Source of the DNA: Zarea fungicola
Lineage: Eukaryota > Ascomycota > Sordariomycetes > Hypocreales > Cordycipitaceae
DNA: 64,000 nt
Reading direction: 5' to 3'
NCBI GenBank assembly: GCA_900169235.1
Contig: FWCC01000348.1
Coordinates: forward strand, 62,001-126,000
In this document: positions 41,448 through 53,393 of the stretch, one piece after another
Layout: each line of letters begins with the position of its first letter
Position numbering within the stretch: the stretch's first letter is position 1
The notes under the pieces: model-generated
Databases searched by the model: none
Told to the model about the DNA's origin: nothing
What the model saw: only the letters and a program-made list of their open reading frames with translations
Position numbers and translations under genes: made by a program

Positions 41448-43066
41448 CGTGTCCTTGGCTAGGTGGAATGAGGGAAGCAATCAGGGCGTTCTTTGCTGGA
41501 CGTCGGCTGGATAGATGAGACGAAGTAGTGACAGACTAAGTCATTTAAGTGAACCCTGTTCTGAAATCAGAAGCATTCCATGTTCTATATCTGCCAAGTA
41601 TTGTCCGATCGGTCTTGTGTATTGTCCGAGGCCTGGACCACGGACTTGGAGTTCATCCACCTAATGCTTTCAGCTGAAAACGCCACCTACTTGATCGCTC
41701 CACGTGGTATTATTGGGCGTGAACTGTTGATTTGCTGCATCTCGAAAAAGAATACTTTTATCAACCCCGGGAGGCTGAGGTTCCCAGGCACCGGCGTGTG
41801 GCTGCGTGTCGCTCCCTGCTGTGCCACTATTACGTATGCCCACACACGTTAATCGACGATGGGCCGAGGTCTGCCTGGAGGTATACCATTATTCGTCATG
41901 CCCTCGTGGCTCATGATGGAAAATATTTACAAATTTCAGCATGGGAATAAATTGCACGGGAAGCGCCAGTCAACCCCAATACAGCTGCTTCTCTGGGACC
42001 GAACATGCCTGTCCATTGCAGGTGCTTGAGGCCCACGCCGTCGCGGCTCAGCTACTAAGCATCATTGCCTCAAAAGTGTAAAGCCACAACCTGGGGTGAA
42101 TAGTCGCTGCCGAAGAAGAGATAGAAAGTACGCCTTTCAACTGGCATACGTTGCGATTACGCAGAATCAATTAAAACACTTTAGTGGTACAATGGCGACG
42201 GGAGAGATTAGACTAGGTGGTTAGAATGGAGGACACGGCGGGTGCTCGCAGGAAGCCTGGTAAAGAAGGGATGGCCCATCACCTCGGGCACCGGTTGGCA
42301 TGGGGGCGTAGTGATCGCGGAGATACAGTGGAAAAATCAACTAGTATGTTAGGGAGAAATTGACCGTAGCCAGTCTAGATATTTCAGAGGTCTATTGATC
42401 AGAAAAACAATGCGTCAAGCGCATGGTCTCTTAACGATACTCACAAGTCAAGGAAACAAACTTTTCGACAAACCGAACTTGATTCCTGAGAAGCAGACTC
42501 TGCCCTGGCTTAGAATGAAGACATCTATACAGTTGGTGCTTCGATATTGTATGTTTCCGTAAAGTATTAGGTCACAGCTTGCACTTTGGACCCAGCTGTA
42601 AGGCGGATAACCTGAGAATTGTTAGTCTATACCGCTGGGCCGTACAATTCTAGACGGTGTCCGACAATTCTCTTGAATGCGTCCCAACTCGGCCTGAATA
42701 CCAGTCTCTAGCTACGTCAATAGGCTAACTTGCGCCTTGGGAATTGAAACACAGTGATTCAGCAGCATGATGCCTTCCTCCAATATGACTGGATAGGTTT
42801 TGCTATCAAGTCCCAAACTCGACGCTGGGGCGCGAATGGCCCAACAGCCCAACAGCCGCATAAATTTTGAAAGTTCAATACTGTTCTATCATATTTTAAT
42901 TTCGTTCTTTATTTCGTGTGACTGTCTCTTATGTGTGTGTATTCTTTATATTCAGCTTTCGTGTACTCTGAATACATGGCGGAATTTGTATGCAGAAAAG
43001 TTGGCATAGTAGCTTCTTTTGCCCAGCGAATAACTATCCACCTCCCGTACAAGGCTCTTAAAGCGC
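41448..43066. other. intergenic, 1.6 kb, nothing recognised
   Basis: Short frames (41580-41852, 42800-43009) have no family features or splice support. No RNA or repeat recognised. Confidence 0.45.
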
Positions 43067-43931
43067 CTAATATCCTAGCATAATAGATGCAACACCTGCT
43101 GAACCGATGGGAAGAAAGAGCATGAGCACGGTGACGGCGGCTCGTTCGGGCATTTGGAGCCCTAGCCGCACTTGGGGAAGGATGACGAAGACGAAGATTG
43201 CGGTAAGAACTTGAATAGAGAGAAAATAGATTTAGCAGAAGTCAGTTGATACAATAATGCACTCGGTTACTAGGATTGTTGGCGGGGCGGGGGAGGGTTT
43301 GGGGTAAAAGAGGAACAGTAAAGCAGCAAAACTGCCGAGACAACATACCACGGTGATAAAAGTACGTAACTGCGGCGGCTGGAATGATGGACACTAGAGC
43401 TGTATCTATATTTTTTTCTTACATTTAGTCTCTCCTCAAACCTATTTTACATTCTGGACAGTTGAGCAACTCAAATGAGATGTCATGTTGTCACTCACAG
43501 TAATGCACGCGCGGGTTCGAGGACGCCCACCACTCTTCCCATGCTGCACGCTCTGCCGCAGCCGTCTCGCTGGCAATGTTTTCGGCTAGGTCCCTCTCAA
43601 CGGTTTTAAGCAGATACGGCCCGACATCGTCGCCGAGAGTCAGGCCATAGCGCTCTGCCGACAGGTCGCGGAGGTCCCAGCCGCGGCCGAGCTTCCAACG
43701 GTCAGCTGCCTCGCGGGCAAAGTCGGGCGTTGCGTCGTGGGCATTGATGAGGATATCGAAGAGGTAGGCGCGCACCTCGGCCGGGCTTGCTTCCGGAGGC
43801 GGCACCTTGCGAGTTGGTTTATCTGTCTGTTTAAGCTCGTTTGCCATCTTTATCTCCCAAGATTGAGAATGCAAACGGACAAAGAGAAAGGCGTTGGTAG
43901 ACACAGACGAGAAACTTGCAACGCGGTTCAT
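43067..43931 (-). CDS. three-exon hypothetical membrane protein (210 aa)
   Basis: Assembled from exons 43931-43499, 43405-43349 and 43209-43067. The introns (93 and 139 nt) have gtgagt/gtatgt donors and atag/caag acceptors, and the phases sum exactly to 211 codons. The first ~145 residues are soluble and helical (EVRAYLFDILINAHDATPD, RYGLTLGDDVGPYLLKTVE). The two small 3' exons add a hydrophobic tail with two membrane segments (ALVSIIPAAAVTYFY; LTAIFVFVILPQVRL plus VTVLMLFLPIGSAGVASIML). Without them the protein would stop right after the donor. No family was recognised. An in-frame Met at residue 29 (MANELKQ) may be the true start, since the first 28 residues are not clearly conserved in style. 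The second and third exons are inferred from splice signals and hydrophobicity, not from homology. Confidence 0.55.
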
Positions 43932-44486
43932 TCGGCCCTTTCACCGTGGCGGAGCATCATGGTCCGTGTTGGTAAGCTGGCGGCCTCTCTCAATAGCATA
44001 CAGGAAACCTGAACACAAGGCACTTCTAGTCCGGGAAACACCCGTCGGAGAGTGTCTTTTTTTTAAATAATAATAATAATAATAATTATTATTATAATCT
44101 GCTCTCCTGTTGTAGGCCCCTTCTTTTACCTAGTAATTTTGTTTGTATATAATTTCCTTCCGTTGCTGTTGCCTGCTTTGACTTCGTGTAGCGTCGAGGA
44201 CGTGATGCAAGTGGGAAATCCCCGGGGCGCCGTCGAGGCGGCAACGTCAACTGGATTTTCAGCCTAAAAGGCTAGCAGGCGCACGTCACCCAAACAACCC
44301 TGGAAACTACGTGACAATGGAGCTTTCTCCTTCTCACTGACCATGCACCAGCGAATAGGGATAGTAGGTTCAAGGCAGGTTGATAGTAACACTACTTGTA
44401 TGCGCTAAATATTTGCTGATATTATTTCAACAAAATACAATATAAGAACTGTTTACCCCTCATTCTTACAGAAGCCTAACTACAGG
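43932..44486. other. intergenic with (AAT)n microsatellite
   Basis: It contains an AAT/ATT microsatellite at about 44064-44097 and otherwise no recognisable feature. Confidence 0.5.
44064..44097. repeat. (AAT)n/(ATT)n microsatellite
   Basis: TAAATAATAATAATAATAAT followed by ATTATTATTAT: seven or so AAT units running into their reverse complement, so it can also fold on itself. Confidence 0.8.
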
Positions 44487-46351
44487 TTAAGCAATCTGTG
44501 TCTGCTCAACCTTTTCATCCTCCCTCTTGTTCTCAACCAGCTTACTATTGTCTGAGAGGTCGACATCGGCAGTATCATCACCGAAGAGGCGGTTTATTTC
44601 TTCCAGAGAGAGGCCCTTGGTTTCTGGGAAGTAGAAGAAGGTTGGGATGACGAATAAAACACTTCCGACGAGGAAAACAAGATAAAACCTGGAAGAAAGG
44701 TTAGAACGGTGTGCCAGTCGAGAACCATGGTATCCGGGTTCTACTCACTTCCACTGAATGTTGGCAAATGCGGTGGGTCCAACTTCGAGATAGATGAGGA
44801 GGGACAAAAAGTAACCAGAGATGGATGCAGCCATTCCCTTGGCTCGGATATGTGTTGGGAAAATCTCGGAGACGTAGACGCTACAGGTATGATTAGTCGT
44901 AGTGCCAGGTGATGGCGCAATGATACTTACTAAGAGGTCGCGTCGACGTTAAAGGAGAAGAAGAAGATGTGGACAAAAAGAAAGGCAACGCTGGCAATGA
45001 CAGAGGAGCGGGTAGGGTTCGCCTGGTACTTGCTCAACGCAACACATTCTCCAATAAGGGCAAAAATGTCACCAATCCAACCAATCTGCAATGCGCGAAC
45101 TCGGCCGATTTTATCAACCGTAAAGGCATTGAAGCAGTTGCCACAGAGAGCAAGGGTAATCCAGCAGGATGCAATGAGAAGCTGCTTTGAGGTACCGAAT
45201 CCCAGATCCGAGTACAGAAGCGGACCATAGTCTAGTTCCAGTCAGTTTCGCCGGTCTTTGTGACTTGTAGAAGGGATGTAGTGTATCTTACTGTTGATTA
45301 CGGTGGTTCCTGTTGTTTGGGATGCAAACATGACAACGAATCCAATGATGAGACGCTTGCGATACGACTTCTTGAGAAACATATCCTTCCATGACACTTC
45401 GTTTTCCTTGTCAATAATATGCTGCTGCTTGATCTGCTCGAATTCTCTGTAGGCGAAGGCATTCTCTGAGTCATGTTCATCCTTGTGAAGCTTGAGAATA
45501 ATTTGAAGTGCTTCCTCTGGTTTTCCTTTGGATATCACTGGGACATGTCAGCAAGATGCATGATAAAGTTGGAACCGTCGCATGCATGGAAACTTACTCC
45601 ATCTGGGTGATTCAGGCAAGAACAATACACCCAACGCCAGAAGCAGAGATGGGATAGCTTGAATGGCAAGCGGCAGCCGCCATTGTGCGCCATTTGCATT
45701 GACAAAGAAAAAGCCGAAGCCGACCCAGCTAGACGAGCAATAGCCGACGGTGATGCAAATACCGTGAATACCAACCATCAAACCACGTGAATGAGGCGGT
45801 GATATTTCAGACTGATATAGTGGAATCATAACGAGCATCATACCTAAGGTCAAGCAAGAGCCTCCGGTTAGCCAAATAGTTGACGAAGCATAGGGCAAGG
45901 GAGCTTGATATGTATTCACTTACCAACACCGAATCCAGAAATGAAGCGCACAAAAATGAACATGCCAAGATTTACGGAGCCAGCTTGCAAGGCTCCACCA
46001 AGAGTAGCCAAGACACAGGCCGTGAAAATTGCTTTCTTGCACCCAATTCTATCAATGACCCATGAGGAGATCAAGGCGCCAAAGTATCCACCGGCGGTGT
46101 ATAGACCATTCATTGCACCTTGAATAGCTGTCTTGTTAGGACGTTGGTCCATGTTAAAGTATGCACTTTCCAGAAGTTAGTAAGCTTGACGCTTGGCTAT
46201 CCAATTGAGTCTTTGCCAGCATTCATCGCTCTTACTTGAAAGATGGCTGAGCCAAGGTTGTAGAAATGATGCTGGCCGTGTAACCAAAGGCCAAAGAGCC
46301 CAAGGCCACAAAGATGACCACAGCAATATTATAGGGGTTCTTTTTCGCCAT
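44487..46351 (-). CDS. MFS sugar transporter (hexose/disaccharide family)
   Basis: Seven exons: 46351-46236, 46165-45924, 45843-45598, 45537-45292, 45231-44931, 44880-44749 and 44688-44487. The introns are 50-80 nt with good GT...AG ends and several ctaac/ctgac branch sites. The total is 495 codons (494 aa). Twelve hydrophobic segments can be traced. Family marks include SSWVIDRIGCKKA after the second helix (D-R-x-G), the RFISGFGVG helix, LPESPRWM at the end of the sixth helix, TVDKIGRVRALQ (the second D-R-x-G-like loop) and PETKGLSLEEI near the C-terminus. It is therefore a plasma-membrane sugar:proton symporter; the substrate is unknown. It is divergent from a paraoxonase/SMP-30-like gene across an 819-bp shared promoter, with a Zn2Cys6 regulator beyond, which points to a common catabolic role. 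Confidence 0.93.
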
Positions 46352-47170
46352 TTTGACAGGCTTCGGGTTTCCTTTGGAAATGTAAAGACAAGATCAATAT
46401 GAAATTTTCCGATGCCAAGCAACGATTAGGTGAAATCCCACCGCTTTGCAAAGAATAGGAGGCAGCGACTTTGGCAAATGTCGTGCACGAGTCGTAGATG
46501 CGTTCTTATCGTTTGATGACTACACAATTCTCGTCTTTCTTATCTTCTCCATGGGGAAGCAGCTCGATGCAAGACTTATATACGTTTTACTCCAAAACGC
46601 CACGGAGCATGAACGTCCCCAGTCCGGGGTGCGTTTCGCGGGGTTGTGGGGAGCAGAACACAGCAAGTTGTGAGCAAAGTTTGTAAAACCTGGCCCTGTC
46701 AAGACCAACAAGCCACCAAAAGTCGGGATCCATTTGCCCAAATGGGAAGCCATCATCCGCTTCTCATGCGCTTGTGGAGAAACCCAACAGCCGTGTTCCG
46801 ACAGCCTCACCCCACTTCAGCCTCAAAAAGCATTTCTGGCGGCGAGAACTTGCCCAAAGAGGCAAGGGAGCGCCGACACTCGGCATTGGGAACCAACATC
46901 GCGACGTATTGATGTCATGAGACTGTCGGACAGAGGCAATAATGAGGCTTCGTCAGCTGTACGGTGGATACAAAAACGACATTTTGCGAGTCATCGGGTC
47001 GAAATTGAGAAATTTTAAATAATTTGTCGGAGGAGTGGAGTTATGCGAGTTCGGCGGAACCAAAACTTGCCGTCCACTGCAACGATTCTTCATTCATTTC
47101 ATCTGTACATTTCCACTGAAGTATCTACACCAGATGCCGGATATCAGATTATAGAACAATAAGGCTCAAC
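46352..47170. promoter_or_regulatory. bidirectional promoter region (sugar transporter / paraoxonase-like gene)
   Basis: An 819-bp gap between two divergent start codons (46351 and 47171). Several overlapping short frames on both strands have no coding features, so I treat the region as regulatory. Candidate CGG/CCG words that C6 proteins could bind are present, but none forms a clear palindrome that I can defend. Confidence 0.4.
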
Positions 47171-48682
47171 ATGGACGAAAAACCCTCCCCTCAGAGGTTT
47201 ATACCTGGAGCGCTATCCCGAACAACGGCTGTGGTTTTGGCCGTCTTGGCCGCGGTCATGTATCGGCCGCTCGTTGACTTATACACTCTGCGGCACACGG
47301 ATCGTACAGAGGCCTTGACTAAATGGTCGAATCACAGCCGGCTGAATAGCCTTAACTGCAAGGTGCACTACGAGACCAACGCCTGTGAGGATCTAAGTAT
47401 TCATTGGCCGTCCAGTACGGCGTTTATTGCCTGCGGTGACCCTGCTGAGCGTGCGTTGTGGTATCCTCCCTCGCTGGCATATAATGCTTCAGGAAGGTCC
47501 GAGGAATCCTTTCGCGAGAAGTTGTTCAAGTATGATATCAAAACGAAAAAGACCACCAGACTTCGCATTGATGGTCTGGAAGGCGACTTTGTCAACCATG
47601 GCATTGATGTTTACGAATTTCCGAATGATCCTACCAAGGTTAGTTCTTCTTTAAATTAGACTACTTGGGGCTTATTTATCCTTTTGGGCTGCTTATAACA
47701 ATTTGGCAGGTTAATATTTTCGCAGTCAATCACCGCCGCAACGGTGATTCCATTCTGATCATGTCCCACACGATTGGAACCGACAGTGCCCAGGTGATAA
47801 AAGAGGTCGTTCACCCCGGCATTAAGAATCCCAATGGCGTTGCTGCAAAGGGACCACTGTAAGTAGAATATGTTTCTTGTTTCTGCACGAAAGCCTAACA
47901 GGTCAAGTGACTTCTTCATCACCAACGACCACTACTTTGCGCCTGGATTCATGCGAAATCTTGAAGACAAATTTGGGCCCTGGCCATGGGCCACAGATGT
48001 ACAATACTGCGATGCCAACGGCGAGGTATGTCCCTTACATTCTCCACCTTTACACAAAATCTTTCTTAGTTGACAGGTACATAGGCTCCCACATGTAAAC
48101 GTGCGTCTCCACGCCAGCCAGGCTTCAATGGGATTGCCATATCCAAGGACAAGCAGCGCCTCTTTGTGGGCGACAGCAAAGTAGCAAAGGCGCATGTATT
48201 CAACATTTTACAATCCGGAATGCTGGACTCTGTTGCCACCATTGTATGTATTCACTCCCCAAGTTTTACTGGGATGGACCTAATTGGAATAGGCTCTTGG
48301 AGCAGCAGCAGATAATATTCGCATTCTGCCTACGACAGGTGATCCAGTGGTATCAAGTAAGTCCAAATATGTAATTTCATTCTTGCAAACGCCATCTAAC
48401 AATTCTGTGTCAGTCTTTCCAACTTTGGAAGACCTCCCCCTGTATCTCTCCAATGTTCAGGGCCTTGGCAAGGAGCTTCTGGTACCATCGGCCGCTCTAT
48501 TGCTCCGAGAAGACCGAGCCTACGAGCCAGAGTTGGTGTACTGGGACGATGGCTCAGCGTTGAGCTACATGACGGTCGCCGTCGTCGATCCATACAACCA
48601 CGTTTTCATCGGTGGAAGTGTTTTGCAGTTTGGCGGCTTTGCAGTCTGTGATCTCCCCAAAGACGCCTTGAAAGCAGTTTAA
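47171..48682 (+). CDS. paraoxonase/SMP-30-like beta-propeller hydrolase with N-terminal anchor
   Basis: Six exons: 47171-47638, 47710-47858, 47902-48025, 48118-48243, 48293-48356 and 48414-48682. All phases agree and sum to 400 codons (399 aa). Residues ~18-36 form a membrane anchor or uncleaved signal (TTAVVLAVLAAVMY). Calcium-dependent arylesterase/paraoxonase marks follow: NHGIDVYEF, FAVNHRR, NPNGVAAKG, DFFITNDHYF, GFNGIAISKD, and a propeller blade near the end with DNIRILPTTG. These six-bladed propellers hydrolyse lactones and esters; fungal members are scarcely studied. It is divergent from a sugar transporter and convergent with a C6 regulator. A role in lactone or sugar-acid breakdown is possible but not shown. 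Confidence 0.85.
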
Positions 48683-48821
48683 AATGGCGAGGATGATGTG
48701 CCGCACGACGTACACGAAGCATAGACTAGAGCATACCATGCACTGCATAATAATACAACCTCATCTGGGCACATGTTCGTATGCCCGTTTTCCTGTTGTC
48801 ATCAGCCTTGAAGCGTGTGGT

Positions 48822-51469
48822 TTAGAAATTCTCCAGCGGCTTGTCAAAATCTATATCCCAGACACCATCGTCGAGCCACGACGTCCACACCAGGTCATCA
48901 TCCATACCAACTGGATTGAATGACTCCGCGGGAGGTTCGGTTGAGCTGCTCGGCTGTGTCTGTCTAGTTTCTGATGCCTCAAGAATGGTGACTCTGCGTT
49001 TTGAGGAGGAGCTGGTCGTAGTTCCAGCCACCGCAATGCCGATTGCTGCCAGATGGTTAGAATTAAAGTCGCTCGTATTAGGGTAGCAGGAGCTCAATCT
49101 TACTGGATTCCGGCCATTGTTTGCCAGATTTCTGGCTATGCGTATTCGACGACCGCAACAACCGCTGGATCATCCTGCGGTCGCTCAGCGCCACAGAGCT
49201 GTGGGGGTCAACATTGAACTCTCCTGGGTCTGTATCCTTCACACCCTGATACCTCTGTTCCATGGCGGTCAGAATCCACCCAATACCCCTCCAGTACGTC
49301 ATCAAGGCCTGGAGTGTCCGCAGGCAGACTTGGTAGTTGGACTGGCAGTAGTGCTTTTCCGCAGCCTGTGCCATGTCTGCCTGCGGCATGGCGATTGTTG
49401 GGGGTATCCTCAGCTCGGCTATGAAGATGAGGCCAGCCATCTGGACGGCTTGGTCGATGAATGGATTGGCGAGAATCGACTTGATGTCGACGAGCTCAGC
49501 CAGCACAAGGCAGGAGCTGGTAGTTCGGGCCGCTGATAACGAAACTTGACGACTATCTGAGCAAAGCAAATTATCGCCCCGATGATTGTCTCGGCCAAAT
49601 CTGAGCCCTGGCCGATGCAAAGATATCATAATCTATAGTTTTTGTTAGTATATGATGCAGAAGCCTGCATTACAGCTGCCATGAAACTTACGCTATTGAA
49701 CCACAGATGGAGCAGCAGAAACGTACCACCCTGCCCAGCGCTGGCATGCGCCCTGAAATTTGGTACATCAAAAGTTAAAAGTGGGTGTAGACTGGTGTAA
49801 TATGCCATGAGGTCATCTCCATGTGCCAGAAGCTGCCTTCTAGTCTCTGGCGGAATATCCACCGACTTTTCGGATAACTTGCCAATCACTTCGTACACTA
49901 GCCCCTGCACCTGGATTACGCGGATCATGGCTGGAAACGGCGAAGGAAGATGCTGGCCATCATGGCATACCGTGATATTACTCGGGGGATGGACATCTAT
50001 GTCCTCTCGACGAGTGGTTAGTGGCCGCCCAGTTGCAAAGCTGATTATGTGGTCGAGAAAGTTGACAGCCCAGTAAAGAAGGCGTTGGTCCTGGCCATCA
50101 ACATGGTCATCACTGGTGTGCAATGTGCCTTGCTTTGAAAGTCGTTAGCATGGTGACTCGTGGGGTACGCGACGGGCTGCATAACTCACCTTGTGCATTC
50201 CCAAGTCCTCCGCCATTCTCACAGCCATCCCGGTATACATCCACAGACCAGCATCATGACAGGTTGCCATCTCCATCCAGGCTATCATCAAGATGCTCGC
50301 AACAACCTCATGACTTGGTAGGTTCAGTAGTGGTACCAGAAGAATCTTGGCCTTGTGTGCGAATGGTTCACCTCTAAGGTAGGCCAGCTGACGATCGAAG
50401 ATGGGCAAGGGGGAAAATCTTGCGGCCATGGCACACATGCTATTTAATAAAATGCTAGATATCTTCTTCTCCTTGACACTGGCGATGAAGGAATCCCGTG
50501 AATGGAAAGGAAAATGGCATCCGTAATACTCGAAAAACGTATCAAGCAGTGGAAAAAGGATGTCGTGAGCAGGCGTCAGATTGTCCTCCGGATCGAACAA
50601 TATTGGTTCCGAGTCATCTTTCCCAGGTTGGGGATGCATGCCGCTGCCCTGGGAGTAGCTGGATGCAGATTGTTCCACAGGCGGCGCGGGAAGTAGCTCC
50701 TGAGGGTCTGAAGTGAATTTGATCTCCGTCATGTACTTTTTGTAGCCTGGAGCAATACCCGTCGGCCCAAACCACCGAAAGAAGGGTATGCGCATGCGTG
50801 AAGAGTGAGACGCTTCATTGCCTAGGCCAGTTCTATCTGGCAGACCCGTGGTCGCCAGGTTATCGAAGCCTAGGCTCACGCCGCTCGACACCGACGGCAT
50901 TGGTAACACTTCAGGTGCCACGACTGCGGCTCGTGTTAGCTGGTAAGTGGCCGCTGGCTCTGGTCGGTATTTTTCACCGTCCTCATATTTAGTGTTTTTT
51001 CTCTTTTTACCCTCCGAAAAGCTCGCGGTTTGTACTGGTTTGAAGACAAAGGTTGACGGGCCCGTGAGACTGCGATACGTGCATGTTTTGTTTGCGGAGT
51101 GGCAGGCTAAGATGACTGTCAGTTCAATGTGGCTCCAGCACTGTATGTTTCTTGTTTGATTTAATTTCTGATTTAATCTCCCTTTATTTTTAAATTTATT
51201 TCTCGGCGCAACTGGACTTGACCAGCGCATCACACAAGTAGAGCGCATACAATCATGTGCAGTGGGAATTCAGTCACGACATACTCATGTTACGTACCTG
51301 AGCAAACTGGCTTCACCCCGTTACATTTTTTCTTCTTCGCGCGGCATGCGCTGCAGATCGTTTAGCAGGGCATTCAGGCGGGATTGGGGGCGATTTGCAC
51401 ATACTCACAAGCCACAGGAACTTTGGCTTTGGTGTCCACTGGTGCCTGTGGTGAGGCGACGGGATGCAT
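48822..51469 (-). CDS. Zn2Cys6 transcription factor with the zinc cluster split over three exons
   Basis: Six exons: 51469-51405, 51350-51298, 51106-50190, 50132-49692, 49632-49104 and 49045-48822. The sum is 743 codons (742 aa). The first three exons rebuild a perfect cluster, ACDACRAKKKKCNGVKPVC followed by SACHSANKTC: C21, C24, C31, C38, C41, C48, spacing 2-6-6-2-6. One intron falls inside the first CxxC and a 191-nt intron inside the second. A linker with basic and Pro/Ser-rich stretches follows, then a fungal-specific regulatory domain (LDTFFEYYGCHFPFHSRD, ILMIAWMEMATCHDAGLW, RMAEDLGMHK) and an acidic C-terminus (MDDDLVWTSWLDDGVWDIDF) suited to activation. It is nuclear. The neighbours suggest it may control the sugar transporter and propeller hydrolase (inference). 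Confidence 0.9.
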
Positions 51470-53393
51470 GGCGCCCTCTCAGAACAGGATGTTGGAGGGA
51501 GGTACTGTGTGAGAGTGGCCAATTGTGGAGGTTGAGGCCACCTCGTTGAGAAGCCCGCTGTGTTGAGTGAGATTCAATTGCAGGTCTGGAGTCGGGATTT
51601 GGTTTGCGGGGTTGCATGTGAGAAAGTCTGGGCCCTACCAAGTGGAGAGCAGCTCTGGTTCAGTGATTGGCTCCTCCATCTCCATCATATCCACGATTCA
51701 ATAACTAACTACCTTGTACTACTCTCGATTTGAGTGCTTACTCTTTGTTGATTAGTTTTGGCAGTAGCAAACGTCAGGCTCCAGTTCCGAGCATAGAACA
51801 CAGAATGTCCGTCATATGGAACCTCCCCGTGAGGCTAATACAACACACTGAGACAACAGGCCAGTCGGCTGAAAGAGGTGTTAGTGCAGTCACTGCCTTT
51901 CGCCATTTTAATACAGTGCTGCTTCAACACTAGCGTTCTATTTTGTCAAGATGCCGCCAGCCGTCTCTCATCGCTGGCTTTGCTTGGCTTAGGTTGTCCT
52001 AGGGTCAGACATCTATTAAACGTTGGATTACATCGATTAATTCATTGAATACCAAGTCATACAAATATTAAGTTAAATAGCTACCTATCTAACTTAAATT
52101 AAATTAAATTGACCTACTATACTTCATTACATTAACATATAAATTTTAACTCCTGCCCGTTCCAGCCCAATAGAATCCTGCAGATATCATTGAGGCTTGT
52201 TAAGGTTGTCATTAAGCTGGACGGTCGTACCAGTGAGTAGATATGGGATAGAGGACCGTTTCTAGCCCTCTCAGCCATTCTAGTCATGACAGCTTCGCTG
52301 TGCGACTTGCCCGCGACATGAGTGAACGAGAAGCATTGCACTCGAAGAATAGTTTAACCAAAGCCGTTATTATAGTCAGTGCTTTAGATGAATGAACAAG
52401 TTCATCATTATTCCTTGATTTTGAAGAAAGAACTACGGTATTGACAACTCGCAATTGGCAGCTTGGCCGACAGCGGCAGCCCGCTGACACGAGAAATCTT
52501 AGATGCACTACCCCCAGTCCATCTATTAGCCCCCTACATATATCGTCCGACGGTACGCCCACCACGAACTGAGAAATTCAGACCCTATCTAGTTTCTTGC
52601 TTCCATTCATACCGATTGTTTGGGTTTCCCATAATCCCAACGAGATGATAATCAAGGTAGTTGAATGCAATCTTCAAACACTCCAACTGTATATCTTGTC
52701 GCGAAGACGAATACGCCATCAGAAAAATTCAAGACAGGTGTAGATTTCTGCCCCAGCCCTAACGAGATGTGGAAATAGCGTGAAGTGTATGCTATAGCTA
52801 TATGGCTGTCGATTGAATGATCGGACGATCAACCCCATCATACAAACTCAACAGAAACTGTCACTCAACAGAAACTGTCTTGCACCACCGAAGCATTCTC
52901 CGAAAAGTCTCGGGTCTAGCCTTGTTGCTACTGACTACTGAGTCCAGATGTCAGAAAATCGATGGCGCCTTCGGTGGAGTATATTTTTTATTCTCTTATT
53001 TTTTATGATTGCTTTATTATTTTTGTCATAATACAGTTCCGTTCTTCTTTCTGTAATATCTTTTCTCAGAAGAGTTGAGTTGGTATAGTTTTCCAGTTTG
53101 CTTTTGTCCATGACCAGGCGTAGGTATTAGGCAGCAGTAAGCGGTATCTGTCAGACATGCAGTGGGATCAGCTTTTGCACTGTGCAATTGAATGGGTTTC
53201 CACATTCATTCCACGGCCGAAACGCTGAGACACGTCCGATGGGCGCCGGATCGATTGAGCCCTCTGTATGACCCACCGCATTCCATCAACCTCCCTCTGT
53301 ATATAGAGCTATGCAGGCAACAACTGTCTTCAATTGGCATGTTAACTTACCACTCAACTATAGCGATAACTTACACAATCTAAAATACCAAGC
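51470..53393. other. intergenic, 1.9 kb, nothing recognised
   Basis: A gene-free stretch. An AT-rich block lies at 52050-52140 with repeated TTAAATTAAATTAAATT. No gene or RNA recognised; the last 100 bp carry the TATA box of the next gene. Confidence 0.45.
53300..53306 (+). promoter_or_regulatory. TATA-like box of the FAD monooxygenase gene
   Basis: TATATAG about 90 bp before the ATG at 53394. Confidence 0.45.

Noticed and set aside
46446..47018. Several overlapping frames between the two divergent genes
   Set aside because: Mutually overlapping, featureless and located in the expected shared promoter.
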